Assembly (NCBI RefSeq): GCF_020080835.1
Contig: NC_058159.1
Location: 16,183,101 to 16,247,100 of the forward strand
DNA: 64,000 bases
Source of the DNA: Cotesia glomerata
Lineage: Eukaryota; Arthropoda; Insecta; Hymenoptera; Braconidae
Direction of reading: 5' to 3'
The number at the start of each line of letters is the position of its first letter. Position 1 is the first letter of the stretch. Shown here piece after piece: positions 42,570-52,102 of this stretch. Position numbers and translations under genes: made by a program. The notes below the pieces were generated by a model. That model was given only the letters and a program-made list of their open reading frames with translations, was not told where the DNA came from and searched no databases.

Positions 42570-43160
42570 ATCCAGCTGAAACAATCGGAGAAAAGACGTC
42601 AAACCCGTCAGAAGTAAACGAACCACTCTCAGTAAAATCCGACACCAACGATGACGGAAGCTCCTCCACCAAGCAAGCGACTACCGAAGATTCTCCTAAA
42701 ACCGTTGAGAAATCGAGAAAATCGAAAACCACTTGACTGAGAGACTACAAATCACCGATTTAGACAACAATCTCGGCATCAACATCGTAGAACTTAAGGT
42801 CATTTATAAAAAAAAATTTTTTTACAAACTGATGGCTCTTTTGCGGAAAACTAAGAGAACAACTTAAAATGATGATAAAAATTAGTTTTTCTTTCTCCTG
42901 TTGAAAATTTCGTTTAATAAGAAAAAAAAAAATTTTTTTTAAATTGCCAAAAACGAGCCAACAGTTTGTATAAACACCTTGATTCAAGAAACTAATTAAA
43001 ATTTTTTTTTTCTTATTCGAATATTTTTATATTAGATAGTATATTTTTATAGTAGATAGTATAATGAAAATCAGTAGATTCGTCTAAATTCTGAAAAAGT
43101 TTTGCTGCTCTCGAACTCACAAGACCGAAGATAAGATTATCCCCGGCCTTGGGGGGACGA
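42570..43160 (+). other. Gypsy 3' region and G-rich tract
   Basis: Ser/Thr/Lys-rich codons continue to a stop near 42,735, then non-coding AT-rich DNA. CCTTGGGGGG at 43,150 may be a polypurine tract, followed by GACGAGTGGGAAC, which also occurs at 63,659 where another LTR may start. Confidence 0.4.
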
Positions 43161-43314
43161 GTGGGAACAGCACAAAACCCCGATTAAAATTTTTTCTCTC
43201 TATATAAAATTACAATTCATAAAATTTTTTTTTCCTCATTACACAATCTGTTTATTTATATATTAAATATTATTATTACTATATTTTGTTATAATTTATA
43301 TTTTATATATTTGT

Positions 43315-43315
43315 T

Positions 43316-43380
<65 letters not shown>
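43315..43380. repeat. (TA)n microsatellite
   Basis: About 30 TA units. Confidence 0.95.
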
Positions 43381-43382
<2 letters not shown>

Positions 43383-44200
43383 TATATATATATGTTAATC
43401 TTATACTTTATCATAAAATTTTTTTTCATAGTACCATAAGTTCATTATTACTATATACTTATAACCACAAACTATAAATGATTATATTGAAAAAAATTTT
43501 TTTATAGATATATACAATCATTATAATGATACTATAATTATAAATAATAACCAAAGTTTATATAATTGGGCTAACGTCACTTCACAAAATTTTTTCAAGA
43601 ACCATAAAATCTTTTTATAATTCAAAACAATTATTTTAAACGCTAATATTTAATAAGTTTAAGTAAAGTAAGTAAGAGGACAGGGAGAGTCATCTAACGA
43701 TAATTATGATGAAACCGCTAAGTCAAGCGAGGCAGCTTACCGACGCCAACTTAATCGCAACTACCTCCCGATAAGCCATGCCTACAGCCGTGCCGCTTCT
43801 CTCACCCAACTCACACACAGACTTACACATACTCACTAACTCTTCTGTACTGAAATAAAATACAAGCAGACACACATAAATACAGATTCTATTCTCACAG
43901 ACTATTGCAATCTTCTCTCTACTTAATTACAAATTTTTTTTCTACGTTTAAACTAAATAATTAACTAATTAAATAACTCAAATCTTAACTTACCTTTTTC
44001 CCTTTTTTTGTTAAACTTTTTATTTATGACTATTATTATCAATTATAACAAGTATTGCTATCCAATTATCTTATTCCTAAAAAAAACTATTTATGAGACA
44101 GGAGAGAGGGTATAGGAACTATATAAAAAAAAAAGAGAAAAACATTTTTTTTTATTTTTTATTATTTTAATTTTTTTATCGTCAAACAAGGAATGCTTAT
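43381..44200. other. AT-rich stretch, no gene seen
   Basis: Poly-A/T runs and a slightly GC-richer patch at 43,670-43,800; no open frame of note. Confidence 0.5.
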
Positions 44201-44402
44201 AAAAGAAACATTCATTTTAAGCCGATTCAGCATCTCATCGGCCCGCCAGCCGCCCAGTGCCATAGGATACGCCTTCTGAAAAAAAAAAAAGAGAGAGGAA
44301 AAATATATCACTTTCTTTTATTTTATAAAAGATAAGTTAATGCTTCCTAAGAAATCATTCCAAAAAAAAAAAAAACTTTTTTGGGAGTATCCTACAGTAA
44401 CT

Positions 44403-44872
44403 TACATTAAGCAGCGGTGACCAAACTGTTGAAGATCGCCTCCATGAGGGCGATTCCCAATTGCTCTAACTGCTCATCAAACGGAGCACATATTAACTCC
44501 TCAGAGTTATTTGGGTTCTGAGCGTCTTCGGAGACGAAAAAGATCGTCGCCCCGACCACCTCAGGAGGCAAGTTACCACTGAATAAGTCCATTATCTGGG
44601 CCATGAGACGATACGCTTCCTCAATCGTTATAGGGCGCGCTAAACGCCGCACTATGCAGATGCCTTCTCTCACGTCCTGAAAAAAATTCAAAAAAATTTT
44701 TTTCATATACGTGAACCTATATCCTTTTTCTCTTTCCTTCTCTTTTTTCTTTTTTTTTTCCTTTTTGTGGGCGTAAATATTTAAAAAAATTTACTTACCC
44801 TCTCTCCGTAAAGGGCGATGGCCATCTGGTACCAAGCACCGTAGCCCTCGAAATTTCGCGACGTAACTTTTT
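44403..44872 (-). CDS. candidate two-exon small gene of unknown function
   Basis: On the minus strand an 89-codon stretch (44,675-44,407) starts after a strong acceptor (TTTTTTTCAG|GAC) and ends in TAA three bases before another GTAAGT. Upstream, 44,872-44,816 is open in the matching frame and ends at AGG|GTAAGT. A third GC-rich piece with a T-tract CAG acceptor begins at 44,275. Codons look protein-like: many Ile/Leu/Ala/Glu, few repeats, higher GC than the flanks. No start codon is certain and I recognise no domain. It may be a host gene fragment, an exon set captured by a transposon, or chance. Confidence 0.35.
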
Positions 44873-45424
44873 TACTTTTCAGATCTATTTATATCTCTTA
44901 TTAAAATCAAGTAAATTTCACTGTTCAAATAAATTCGATTTTAATTCTATTTAATTTCTAAATTTTGACAGTTGAAATTTTTTTGAAGTAAAATTTTTTT
45001 AGACGCATGAGGGTAAAATTTTTACGGATGAGACGCAATAATAATAATATAAGCGTCACGAAGATGTGCAGCGTTTTTATCGAAAAAGAGGGAAAGAGCA
45101 ATTAAGACTGATTGAGAGAGAGTGACAAAGGGCGAACGTAGCATGAAGCACATAGCCATGGAGCGAGAGTAGAGATCAAGTGAGTGAGAAAGATCGAGAG
45201 AGTGAGATAGAGCGAGCATCGCATCATGCACAGTGTCATGGAGCGAGAGGTGGGAGAGAGCTAGTGAGAAAGATTTTATAATTTGTATTAATTTTCGACA
45301 CTTTTATTAACACGCTTTTATTAACTTCACCTGTATGTTTGTATGTTTGTATGTATGTTTGTATGTAACTCTCCTTCGCATAAAGAGACTACCATAATGA
45401 TATTATTTAAATTTTGATTATTAT
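44873..45424. other. non-coding, GAGCGAG-rich patch and (GTAT)n
   Basis: 45,075-45,270 repeats blocks like CATGGAGCGAGAG and GAGTGAGA on one strand; 45,325-45,365 is a GTATGTTT simple repeat. The AT-rich part resembles the leader at 23.7 kb. Confidence 0.5.
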
Positions 45425-46155
45425 CAACCTAGAACCCAGGTGATGACCTTCCTAGTCATCCTCTGATGACCATCCCGAAGTTATATCTCGAAACCAGGTG
45501 TTTTCCTCCGTAGGTTTTCATCGGGAATGGCACAGATAAACGCGTACATTAACCCGGAATCACTCTGAGTGACCATCCCGAAGTTATATCTCGAAAGCCA
45601 GGTGTTTTCCTCCGTAGGTTTTCATCACAGGGAATGGCACAGATAAACCCGTACAGTCAACCCGGAATCACTCTGATGACCATCCCGAAGTTATATCTCG
45701 AAACCAGGTGTCCATTTTCCTCCCGTAAGGGGGTTTTCATCGGGAATGGCACAGATAAACCCATACATCAACCCAAGGAATCCTCTGATGACCATCCCGA
45801 GAAGTTTGATATCCTTAGGGAAACCAGGTGTTTTCATTTCCGTAGGGGTTTTCATCGGGAATGGCTTTCCAAGATAAACCCTGTACATCAACCCGGAATC
45901 CTCTGATGACCATCCCGAAGTTATATCTCGAAACCAGGTGTTTTCTTCCTCCGTAGGTTTTCATCACCAGAAAGCTGGCACAGATAAAACCCGTACATCA
46001 ACCCGGAGATCCTCTGATGACCATCCCCGGAAGTTATATTTCCGAAACCAGGTGTGTTTTCTCCTCCGTAGGTTTTCATCGGGAATGGCACAGATAAACC
46101 CGTAGATCAACCCGGAATCCCTATGATGACCATCCCGAAGTTATATCTCGAAGCT
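45425..46155. repeat. tandem repeat, ~105-118-bp unit, about seven copies
   Basis: Each unit has CTCTGATGACCATCCCGAAG, then ATATCTCGAAACCAGGTG, CTCCGTAGGTTTTCATC and GATAAACCCGTACATCAACC. Unit starts lie near 45,465, 45,569, 45,675, 45,787, 45,905, 46,017 and 46,123. Small insertions of a few bases vary between units. Non-coding. Confidence 0.95.
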
Positions 46156-46464
46156 ATTTGTAATCTTTTCTAGATCATTCCAGAAATTTCTAGACTTTTC
46201 AAGAACATTCCATACCGATTTCAGCCGTTGCACACGATTTGAGATCTTTCTAGATCATTCCAGAAATTTCTAGACTTTTTCTGGAACATTCCATACCGAT
46301 TTCAACAGTTGCACTTTACGATTTGGAATCTTTTCTAGATCATTCCAAAAATTTCTAGACTTTTTCTGAACATTCCATACCGATTTCAGCCGTTGCATCA
46401 CGATTTGGAATCTTTCTAGATCATTCCAGAAATTTCTGAGCACTTTTCTAGAACATTCCATACC
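46156..46464. repeat. ~80-bp tandem repeat with phased heat-shock-element-like pentamers
   Basis: Four units (TTC starts 46,168, 46,248, 46,333 and 46,413; periods 80, 85, 80), the last cut by the assembly gap. Each holds alternating TTC and GA(A/T/C) triplets spaced by two bases, the pattern bound by heat shock factor. Unit 1 has nine triplets in exact 5-bp phase from 46,168 to 46,210; four of the remaining sites in other units are shifted by a one-base insertion or lose a G. The rest of each unit carries CATACCGATTTCAGCCGTTG. Confidence 0.9.
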
Positions 46465-46564
46465 NNNNNNNNNNNNNNNNNNNNNNNNNNNNNNNNNNNN
46501 NNNNNNNNNNNNNNNNNNNNNNNNNNNNNNNNNNNNNNNNNNNNNNNNNNNNNNNNNNNNNNNN
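46465..46564. other. assembly gap, 100 N
   Basis: Exactly 100 N's, the usual placeholder for a gap of unknown size; the repeat array runs into it, so the true array may be longer. Confidence 0.98.
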
Positions 46565-46565
46565 A

Positions 46566-46660
46566 AGCGCCTAAGTATGAATTAGCGGGAAGTTGCAGGG
46601 ATGGCCTTCAGGGTCAACCGTTTTTCTAATTTTTTTTTTCATCAGATGCTACAATGGCGT
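46566..46660 (+). repeat. dispersed repeat, 3' block
   Basis: AGCGGGAAGTTGCAGGGATG then GGTCAACCGTTTTTCTAAT followed by a T run; same block at 49,316, 62,474 and 63,525. Confidence 0.75.
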
Positions 46661-46667
46661 CCGTAAC

Positions 46668-46679
46668 TTTTGGCACACC

Positions 46680-46769
<90 letters not shown>

Positions 46770-46790
46770 GGTGTGCCAAAATGTAACTCC
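46668..46790. mobile_element. two facing hAT-like ends around (TA)n
   Basis: TTTTGGCACACCCTA ends at 46,682 and TAGGGTGTGCCAAAA begins at 46,767; between them are about 42 TA units. The outward sequences differ after 15 bases. The ends resemble those of the hAT-like elements (TAGGG), so these may be remains of two elements inserted in one TA tract or of one broken element. Confidence 0.5.
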
Positions 46791-46940
46791 CGTGGAGAAC
46801 CTTTCAAAATTGGAATTTTGAGTTCCGCTTTTAACAGGGGCTGCGTTTGGGCATTTCTTGAGATATTTTGGAGTGAGACGATGTATTTGATTTTCATAGA
46901 ATTTTTTAACAGAAGCTTAGTTTGGGCGTTTCCGGTGAAA
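46791..46940 (+). other. possible interior of TAGGGTGTGCC element
   Basis: Contains two related blocks (CTGCGTTTGGGCATTTC and CTTAGTTTGGGCGTTTCC); no gene. Confidence 0.35.
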
Positions 46941-47930
46941 ATTCAAAATTTCACTGGCAGCATCTAGAATGGCGGAGTAGAGGTTATCACACAGTATGTC
47001 GGTATGTGAGCGAGCAAAGTCACAAGTGATCAGTGGAGACCAGGCCATTTGGTGCTTGTAGTTTTTCTTCTTGTCCCTCCAGCAGGGTTTGTAATGTGTA
47101 GTCTTGGATGTACCCTGGGCAGAGTTTGACGCATCTGTATTTATATTATACTTGGAGTAAATTTCAATAGCAATTGGAAAGTGGTCCGATTTAGAAACTA
47201 GTTCGTCAACCCACATGTCTTTGACTAGGTGAAGGCTATCGTTGTTTACCCAGGTCAAGTCGACCAGACTATGTCCATTTTTGTTTGAAAACGTGAAGTG
47301 TCCCGGCGTGTCGCTAGGCGCACGACCATTAGGAAGAGTAAAACCGTTTGCTTCGAAAAACTCCAGAACTGTTTTTGCCTCTTTGGTTGTGTATGAGGTC
47401 AAGCGAGGAACGGTCCTTATTAAGGGAGGAGCCCCATATTATACTGTCGTCCGTGTGTCTAAGTGTGCCAGGTCTGGAGTTGAAGTCACCGGAGATGATA
47501 AATAAGACGAAATAATGCGTAGCCAGAATGTTGTTAATTGTTACTTGAAATTGGCTTAAAAGTGTGGCTAGGTCTGCGCTCGGGTGAAAATATACGGAGG
47601 TAGAGATTATGGATAATCCCTGTATGCAGAGCTTAGAGATGATCCAGGCATTGCAGGATGACAGGATAGTGGTATTTACGCTGGCTGCGGCCAGTGATAG
47701 TAGACCACCACTGGGCCTACCTAGTCCTTGTTGTTGTTTAGTGGCCGGAGACCAAAATAACTGCCAGGGAGACAGAGCATGAGAGGTTATAGGATTCATA
47801 CACCATGTTTCCGACACTTCTATGAACGATGAATTGAAGGATGCTAATGAGTCGAATAAATTGAAGATACCATGGACGTTCCAGAAAGTGATTTTTATGC
47901 TTGATGGGTTGGTTAGTTCATGTTGAGAGG
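46917..47930 (-). pseudogene. LINE ORF2, endonuclease domain only
   Basis: It starts at the ORF1 stop with IKITFWNVHGIF, then SETW, IISGDFNSRPG near 47,480 (catalytic Asp/Asn), LVDLTWVN near 47,240 and SDHFPIAIEIY near 47,170 (catalytic Asp-His). A frameshift near 47,395 splits it into 162- and 161-codon pieces. About 40 codons after the domain it is cut off, so no RT is present. Confidence 0.75.
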
Positions 47931-48960
47931 AAACCCCCGGTTTTTTGACGTGCTGAGTGAACTAGTGCCTTGACCTGGGTCTATGTGCATAGGATACGCA
48001 TCGTTACCTTGTACAGGGACCAGCAACTGCTTGGCTAGGTCATATTTGTAGTGTTTACCATCGACAGTGATGCTTTGATGCTGTAATTTTACTTTTTTAC
48101 CCTCTTTTTTTAATTCTTTACTTGCGTCCCTAAGCTTATTTGCGATGAGCTGTTCCTCACGGGTTAGATCATTGTTTATATATATTGGAGCATTAATATT
48201 CTTCTTCCCAGACATGATAGCGTTTTTGGCGGCGTGGTCTTTCAGCGTGACTTTAATTTTATCTTTATATTTGCCAATGACAATTGCTTCGGAGACGCAG
48301 TTAGTTAACTTGAACTGTTTTGTGAAAAAGTCAGAGGCAACCTTGGATGGTGTGCCTAGCTGACAGTTGAGGCCTTTATAATAATATTATTCTTCGTTGC
48401 TAGTTTGTCTAGTGTCTCTCTGGTAGTTTTTCTGATTTGCTCATCCAACATATTTGCGAGACCAGACGAAGGGTTCAGAGTAGATTGACTTGCGTTTTCC
48501 CCGAGTGATGAGAGTTCATGTGTTAGCTCTAGAGTGATGATGCGCTCTTTTAGGGAGGAAATTTCTTTCTTCAGGCTCTCATTTTCGGCTGCCAGAACTG
48601 TCTTGATCTCCTGTATCTTTTCGTGGTTCACCTGCGAGGCCGTTGTAATTTGTGTTGCTATTTCTTCCTTGAAGGCAGCAAGCTGGGTGCCAGATAGTAA
48701 AGTATAGTTTGTGTTTTAAAGTTAAAGACTGGTGCTATACGATTCAAATTTCCCGCCAGGGGTGTGGTGGGGAGCTCACGCAGTGGCGTGGTATAATTTG
48801 TGTCGCAGTCAGTACCAACTGTCTCTATACGTTTGAGACTAGCTGCGGGAGATGGCGCGTCGGTCTTCATAACCGTTAGGGTTAGAAGACATAACCACAA
48901 ACCGCTTGTCCACACAGAAAATTAAATAATTGCACGAGTTAAAAACAATGAATAATGTTT
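46945..48960 (-). mobile_element. LINE with RRM-like ORF1 and endonuclease, RT absent
   Basis: On the minus strand it has a coiled-coil ORF1 followed by the endonuclease part of ORF2, and it ends before the RT where it meets the TAGGGTGTGCC element. It is unlike the other LINEs here in ORF1 and endonuclease sequence. Clade not assigned. Both frames carry shifts. Confidence 0.7.
47913..48915 (-). pseudogene. LINE ORF1: coiled coil plus RRM-like domain, frameshifted
   Basis: Three open pieces: 48,915-48,658, 48,631-48,356 (heptads LKKEISSLKERIITLELT) and 48,215-47,913 (SITVDGKHYKYD), joined through 48,350-48,215 in another frame (NIIIKGLN...). The order coiled coil, RRM-like, basic C-terminal domain is that of L1-type ORF1 RNA chaperones. 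Frameshifts near 48,645 and 48,375. Confidence 0.65.
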
Positions 48961-49059
48961 AAAATTGCACTATAGGTATGAAGGACGTTTAATTTCGCGG
49001 AGGTGATACGTTGCACAATTGTTCGTAAGCACTGTAATGATAAAATGACATAATTGAAA

Positions 49060-49520
49060 GCACTTTTTTCAGATACGTCTGTCAATGATGGCATACCAAC
49101 ATGTACTCCCATTCAAAAGTTATTGTGATTTGAAAACTCAAAAAATAGTGTTTTATCAACCTTCTGTCAAACTTTTGAGTTTGAAGAGCTCAAAAGAATA
49201 AAAAAGTTATTTTTTGAGCTCAGAGAGCTCAAAACAACATATAAATTATATTTTTGAGCTCGAAGAGCTTAAAAACGTCCTAAATGCAATTTTAAGCGTC
49301 CAGGTATAGAATTGGCAGGAAGTTGCAGGGATGGCCTTCAGGAACAACCGTTTTCCTAATTTTTTCAACTTCCCGCTAAGAAAATCAAAGATTTTCAGAA
49401 ATCGGGAAGTTATTGGTTTTACCCCGTTTTTCGAAAATCGAGTTTTCATCAGATCTCGACGTTTTAAGGTCCTAGGAAGCTTCCCTGACTACTCCCGCGA
49501 GGTTGTCACTATGTCTGTAT
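49060..49520. repeat. dispersed GAGCTC repeat, fullest copy
   Basis: Contains AAGAGCTCAAAA-type blocks (palindromic GAGCTC) three times, then the TTGCAGGGATGGCCTTCAGG block at 49,322, then a segment inverted relative to 3,657-3,812. Related blocks lie at 46.57, 62.3-62.54 and 63.05-63.58 kb. Non-coding; possibly a non-autonomous DNA element. Confidence 0.7.
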
Positions 49521-49667
49521 TTACACTGTACTTTTAGTAGATTTCATAGAAATCTAACTATTGCATTGGTCCTCATGACGGAACTTTTGAAAAATTTTGC
49601 TATTTCTCGACTCAGCTCGTCAAGCGAATTCAGAAAATGCATATGGTTCAAAAGTTTATATATGTAT

Positions 49668-49786
<119 letters not shown>

Positions 49787-50460
49787 AACGCGGCTTGTCA
49801 GGACGATAGCGTCGCCAATTTACAACGGATCTCTACCAAGCTCAACATACTTATTCTACAGATAAATACCAAAGTTAAGTTCGAAGATGAGCTTAATCGG
49901 TCAAGTAATTTAGAAATACCAGGATTTCAAAATTTTGAAAATCATAAAAATTCATATTTCTTCACTTTTGAACTTGAATAACTTTTGAATGGGATAACTT
50001 ATTGCAATTCTGTAAATTGCATCCGAAAGCTCTTTAAATAAGCTTTAATGTGAGTACCATGTCATATGTGTAGTCTCAAAATTATGCCCCATTCCCCTAT
50101 GCCAATTATGAAATTTGCTATTGCACTGGTTTTAGTATTTGTCCGTCGATATATATTTTTGTCGATTGCATATAAGTTAAAAGCCCTAGTTCTGTATACA
50201 ATCTTCGTTATATTTTTTTCTATTCATGATGAAATCTACTTCCATTTCGGCTGCCGAATGGTCTTTTTTAGAGTGCGGTCGTGTTTTACATTGGTATTTT
50301 TGGTGTGCTATTTGTGAATAACATAGCGATTTACTGATATAGACAATTCGCTCAAAACATAGTTTTAAATATTTACTTCTTTTTTATATAATAATCGTTT
50401 AGATTCATTATTAAATAAGTTTTATATCTAAATAAACAGTGATCAACTTTATTCTAGTTG
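49787..50460. other. spacer without recognised gene
   Basis: Short frames only; no family recognised. Confidence 0.4.
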
Positions 50461-50529
50461 AGTTTCATTTTAACTAATTTAGCTAAAAATTTACACCACG
50501 AGTGCTGCCATCTTACGTTTTGTGTAACA

Positions 50530-51501
50530 ATGTCTATGTCATGTGGATTGTGTCTAAAGAATATTAGTGACGCTTCGTCAGCTGTACAAACAAAAGCTGA
50601 CTGTAAACATTACTTTCACGACTCATGTGTAAAAGTACGATGTTGTTTACCATCGAAAAGCCGTGCGGCAGCTAAAGTCCAGGATTGATGTCCTGCTTGT
50701 GTTGTTGATATTTCACCGATATTAACGGATATTCGTGATAAGCTAATTAAAATAGATGGAGTCGATAAGAACGTGGTTTATTTTGGAAAGAAGATGGATA
50801 AGTTTGATAAAACTATCAAGTCTGTTAATGATAAGGTTGACAAGTTGATAACTGATTATGGTGTGTTACAAAAAAGTGTCAGGGATCTGGAGGGTAGGGT
50901 CTCTAAAATTGAGGAAGCTCGACCTGTCGCTGATAACAATCTTTTGAAAGAAGCTAGAGCTATTGCGAAAAATATTGTTGATGGCGATTTGGAGTCTAGG
51001 ACGCTGCAGCTGGAATCACGTTCACTTGAGGATGAGTTAACTATTACTGGTATTCCCGAATTGGACGGTGAGAAGCTTACTGAAGTGGTTTTAAAATTGA
51101 CGCAGGTGCTGAAAGTGCCTGTCACGGAAACCGAGATTATTAATGTCGAACGTCTGGGTAAGAAGAGTAATAGGAACCATCGCAGTGTTTGTGTCAAATT
51201 TAATAGTTTGAAGCATGTAAATGAATGCATCAAAGGTATTAAGAATAACCAAGTAAAAGTGGGTAAACGGATGCCTAGTGTAAAGCCTCCTGATGCTGAT
51301 GCGGCTATATATCTCCATCGTAGGCATCCGTCGACCTCGTACAAGCTTCGGCAAGAGATTCGTTTAAAATATCCACGAATTCACCCAAAAAATATTTGGA
51401 TTGCTCACGCCTTTGTGTTTGTCAGATATGCAGACGATAAGCCGCCTATTAAACTGAGACCTTCAGTGGGAATAGGTCCGCTGCAGGACTTAGTGCAATA
51501 A
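50530..51501 (+). pseudogene. LINE ORF1: PHD-like finger plus coiled coil, one stop
   Basis: Starts MSMSCGLCLKNI with CKHYFHDSC and, after a TGA at 50,686-50,688, CPACVVDIS. The coiled coil (VNDKVDKLITDYGVLQKS) and basic C-terminal domain (LHRRHPSTSYKLRQEIRLKY) follow and stay open for 242 codons from 50,773. Only one stop separates it from an intact gene. It aligns with 6,815-7,794 in order and spacing. Confidence 0.8.
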
Positions 51502-51534
51502 CAATTAATTGCTCCCTCACCACCAACGTCGCCT

Positions 51535-51916
51535 AATGTTTTGCCAACATCTACCACAGTTTCTAAGGAATTACATTTTTGCCACCTTAATGCGCAATCA
51601 CTACATAGCCACTTTGCCGAATTTAAAGAATTTTTTAGAACGCATTCCTTTGATGTTATTGCAATTTCGGAAACCTGGCTAACTGATATTCCGTAATGAA
51701 TTAATTTTTCTGCAACCGATGTTGCGCAGAGGAGATGTACGACAAGATTATTTAAGGCTTCCAGCTAGCCATCTTGCTTTTTATGATAAGTCATTTATAG
51801 TATCAGCAATACGCGTTTGGAACACATTACCAGCAAATCTTACAATTCTTGATACTTTTAATGAATTTCGTAACGCTGCATTCAACTATTTTCATAGTCT
51901 AGAATCGATTAATTAA
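51535..51916 (+). pseudogene. LINE ORF2 remnant: endonuclease start joined to C-terminus
   Basis: HFCHLNAQSL-like and AISETWLTDIP are followed near 51,697 by two stops and, one frame over, MLRRGDVRQDYLRLP to the stop at 51,914-51,916. About 2 kb of endonuclease and RT are missing. Confidence 0.75.
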
Positions 51917-52094
51917 GATACTATGTAGTTGTTTCTGATCTGAACGGATTAAAATTAATTTAATTTAATGTAACTTAAATTTATATTCTATATTTGTACT
52001 AAAATTAATACTATGTATTAAACCAATGTAAAAAATGTAATTTTTTCTTATGTATGGCCACAAGGGATTACGATCTCATGGTCAAATAAATAAT

Positions 52095-52102
52095 ATATCT
52101 AT
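52095..52102. repeat. 8-bp target duplication of hAT-like element 2, left
   Basis: ATATCTAT, repeated at 56,448-56,455. Confidence 0.9.

Larger units (their letters stand above)
34334..43170 (+). mobile_element. env-bearing Ty3/Gypsy (errantivirus-like) element, decayed
   Basis: Plus-strand order: a truncated LTR end with an AATAAA signal (34,392), protease, RT, RNase H, then an env-like gene and a G-rich tract near 43,155. Integrase is not recognisable. The left LTR is cut by the BEL element. Many stops and frameshifts show it is an old, inactive endogenous copy. A 1.9-kb LTR-like insertion interrupts env. Confidence 0.75.
50500..52090 (+). mobile_element. CR1-like LINE with internal RT deletion, copy 2 (HAL1-like)
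   Basis: It holds ORF1 nearly complete, the first ~50 codons of the endonuclease frame, then directly the last ~65 codons of ORF2 and a 3' UTR ending near the AAATAAATAA tract at 52,084. Compare 5.7-7.8 kb. The 3' end borders the 8-bp duplication of the next element. Confidence 0.75.

Noticed and set aside
45425..46464. CRISPR-like spaced repeats
   Set aside because: The repeats are continuous tandem units without unique spacers, and the sequence is eukaryotic.
50856..51344. 162-codon open frame on the minus strand
   Set aside because: Antisense shadow of the LINE ORF1, which has clear zinc-finger and coiled-coil features and a homolog at 6.8-7.8 kb.
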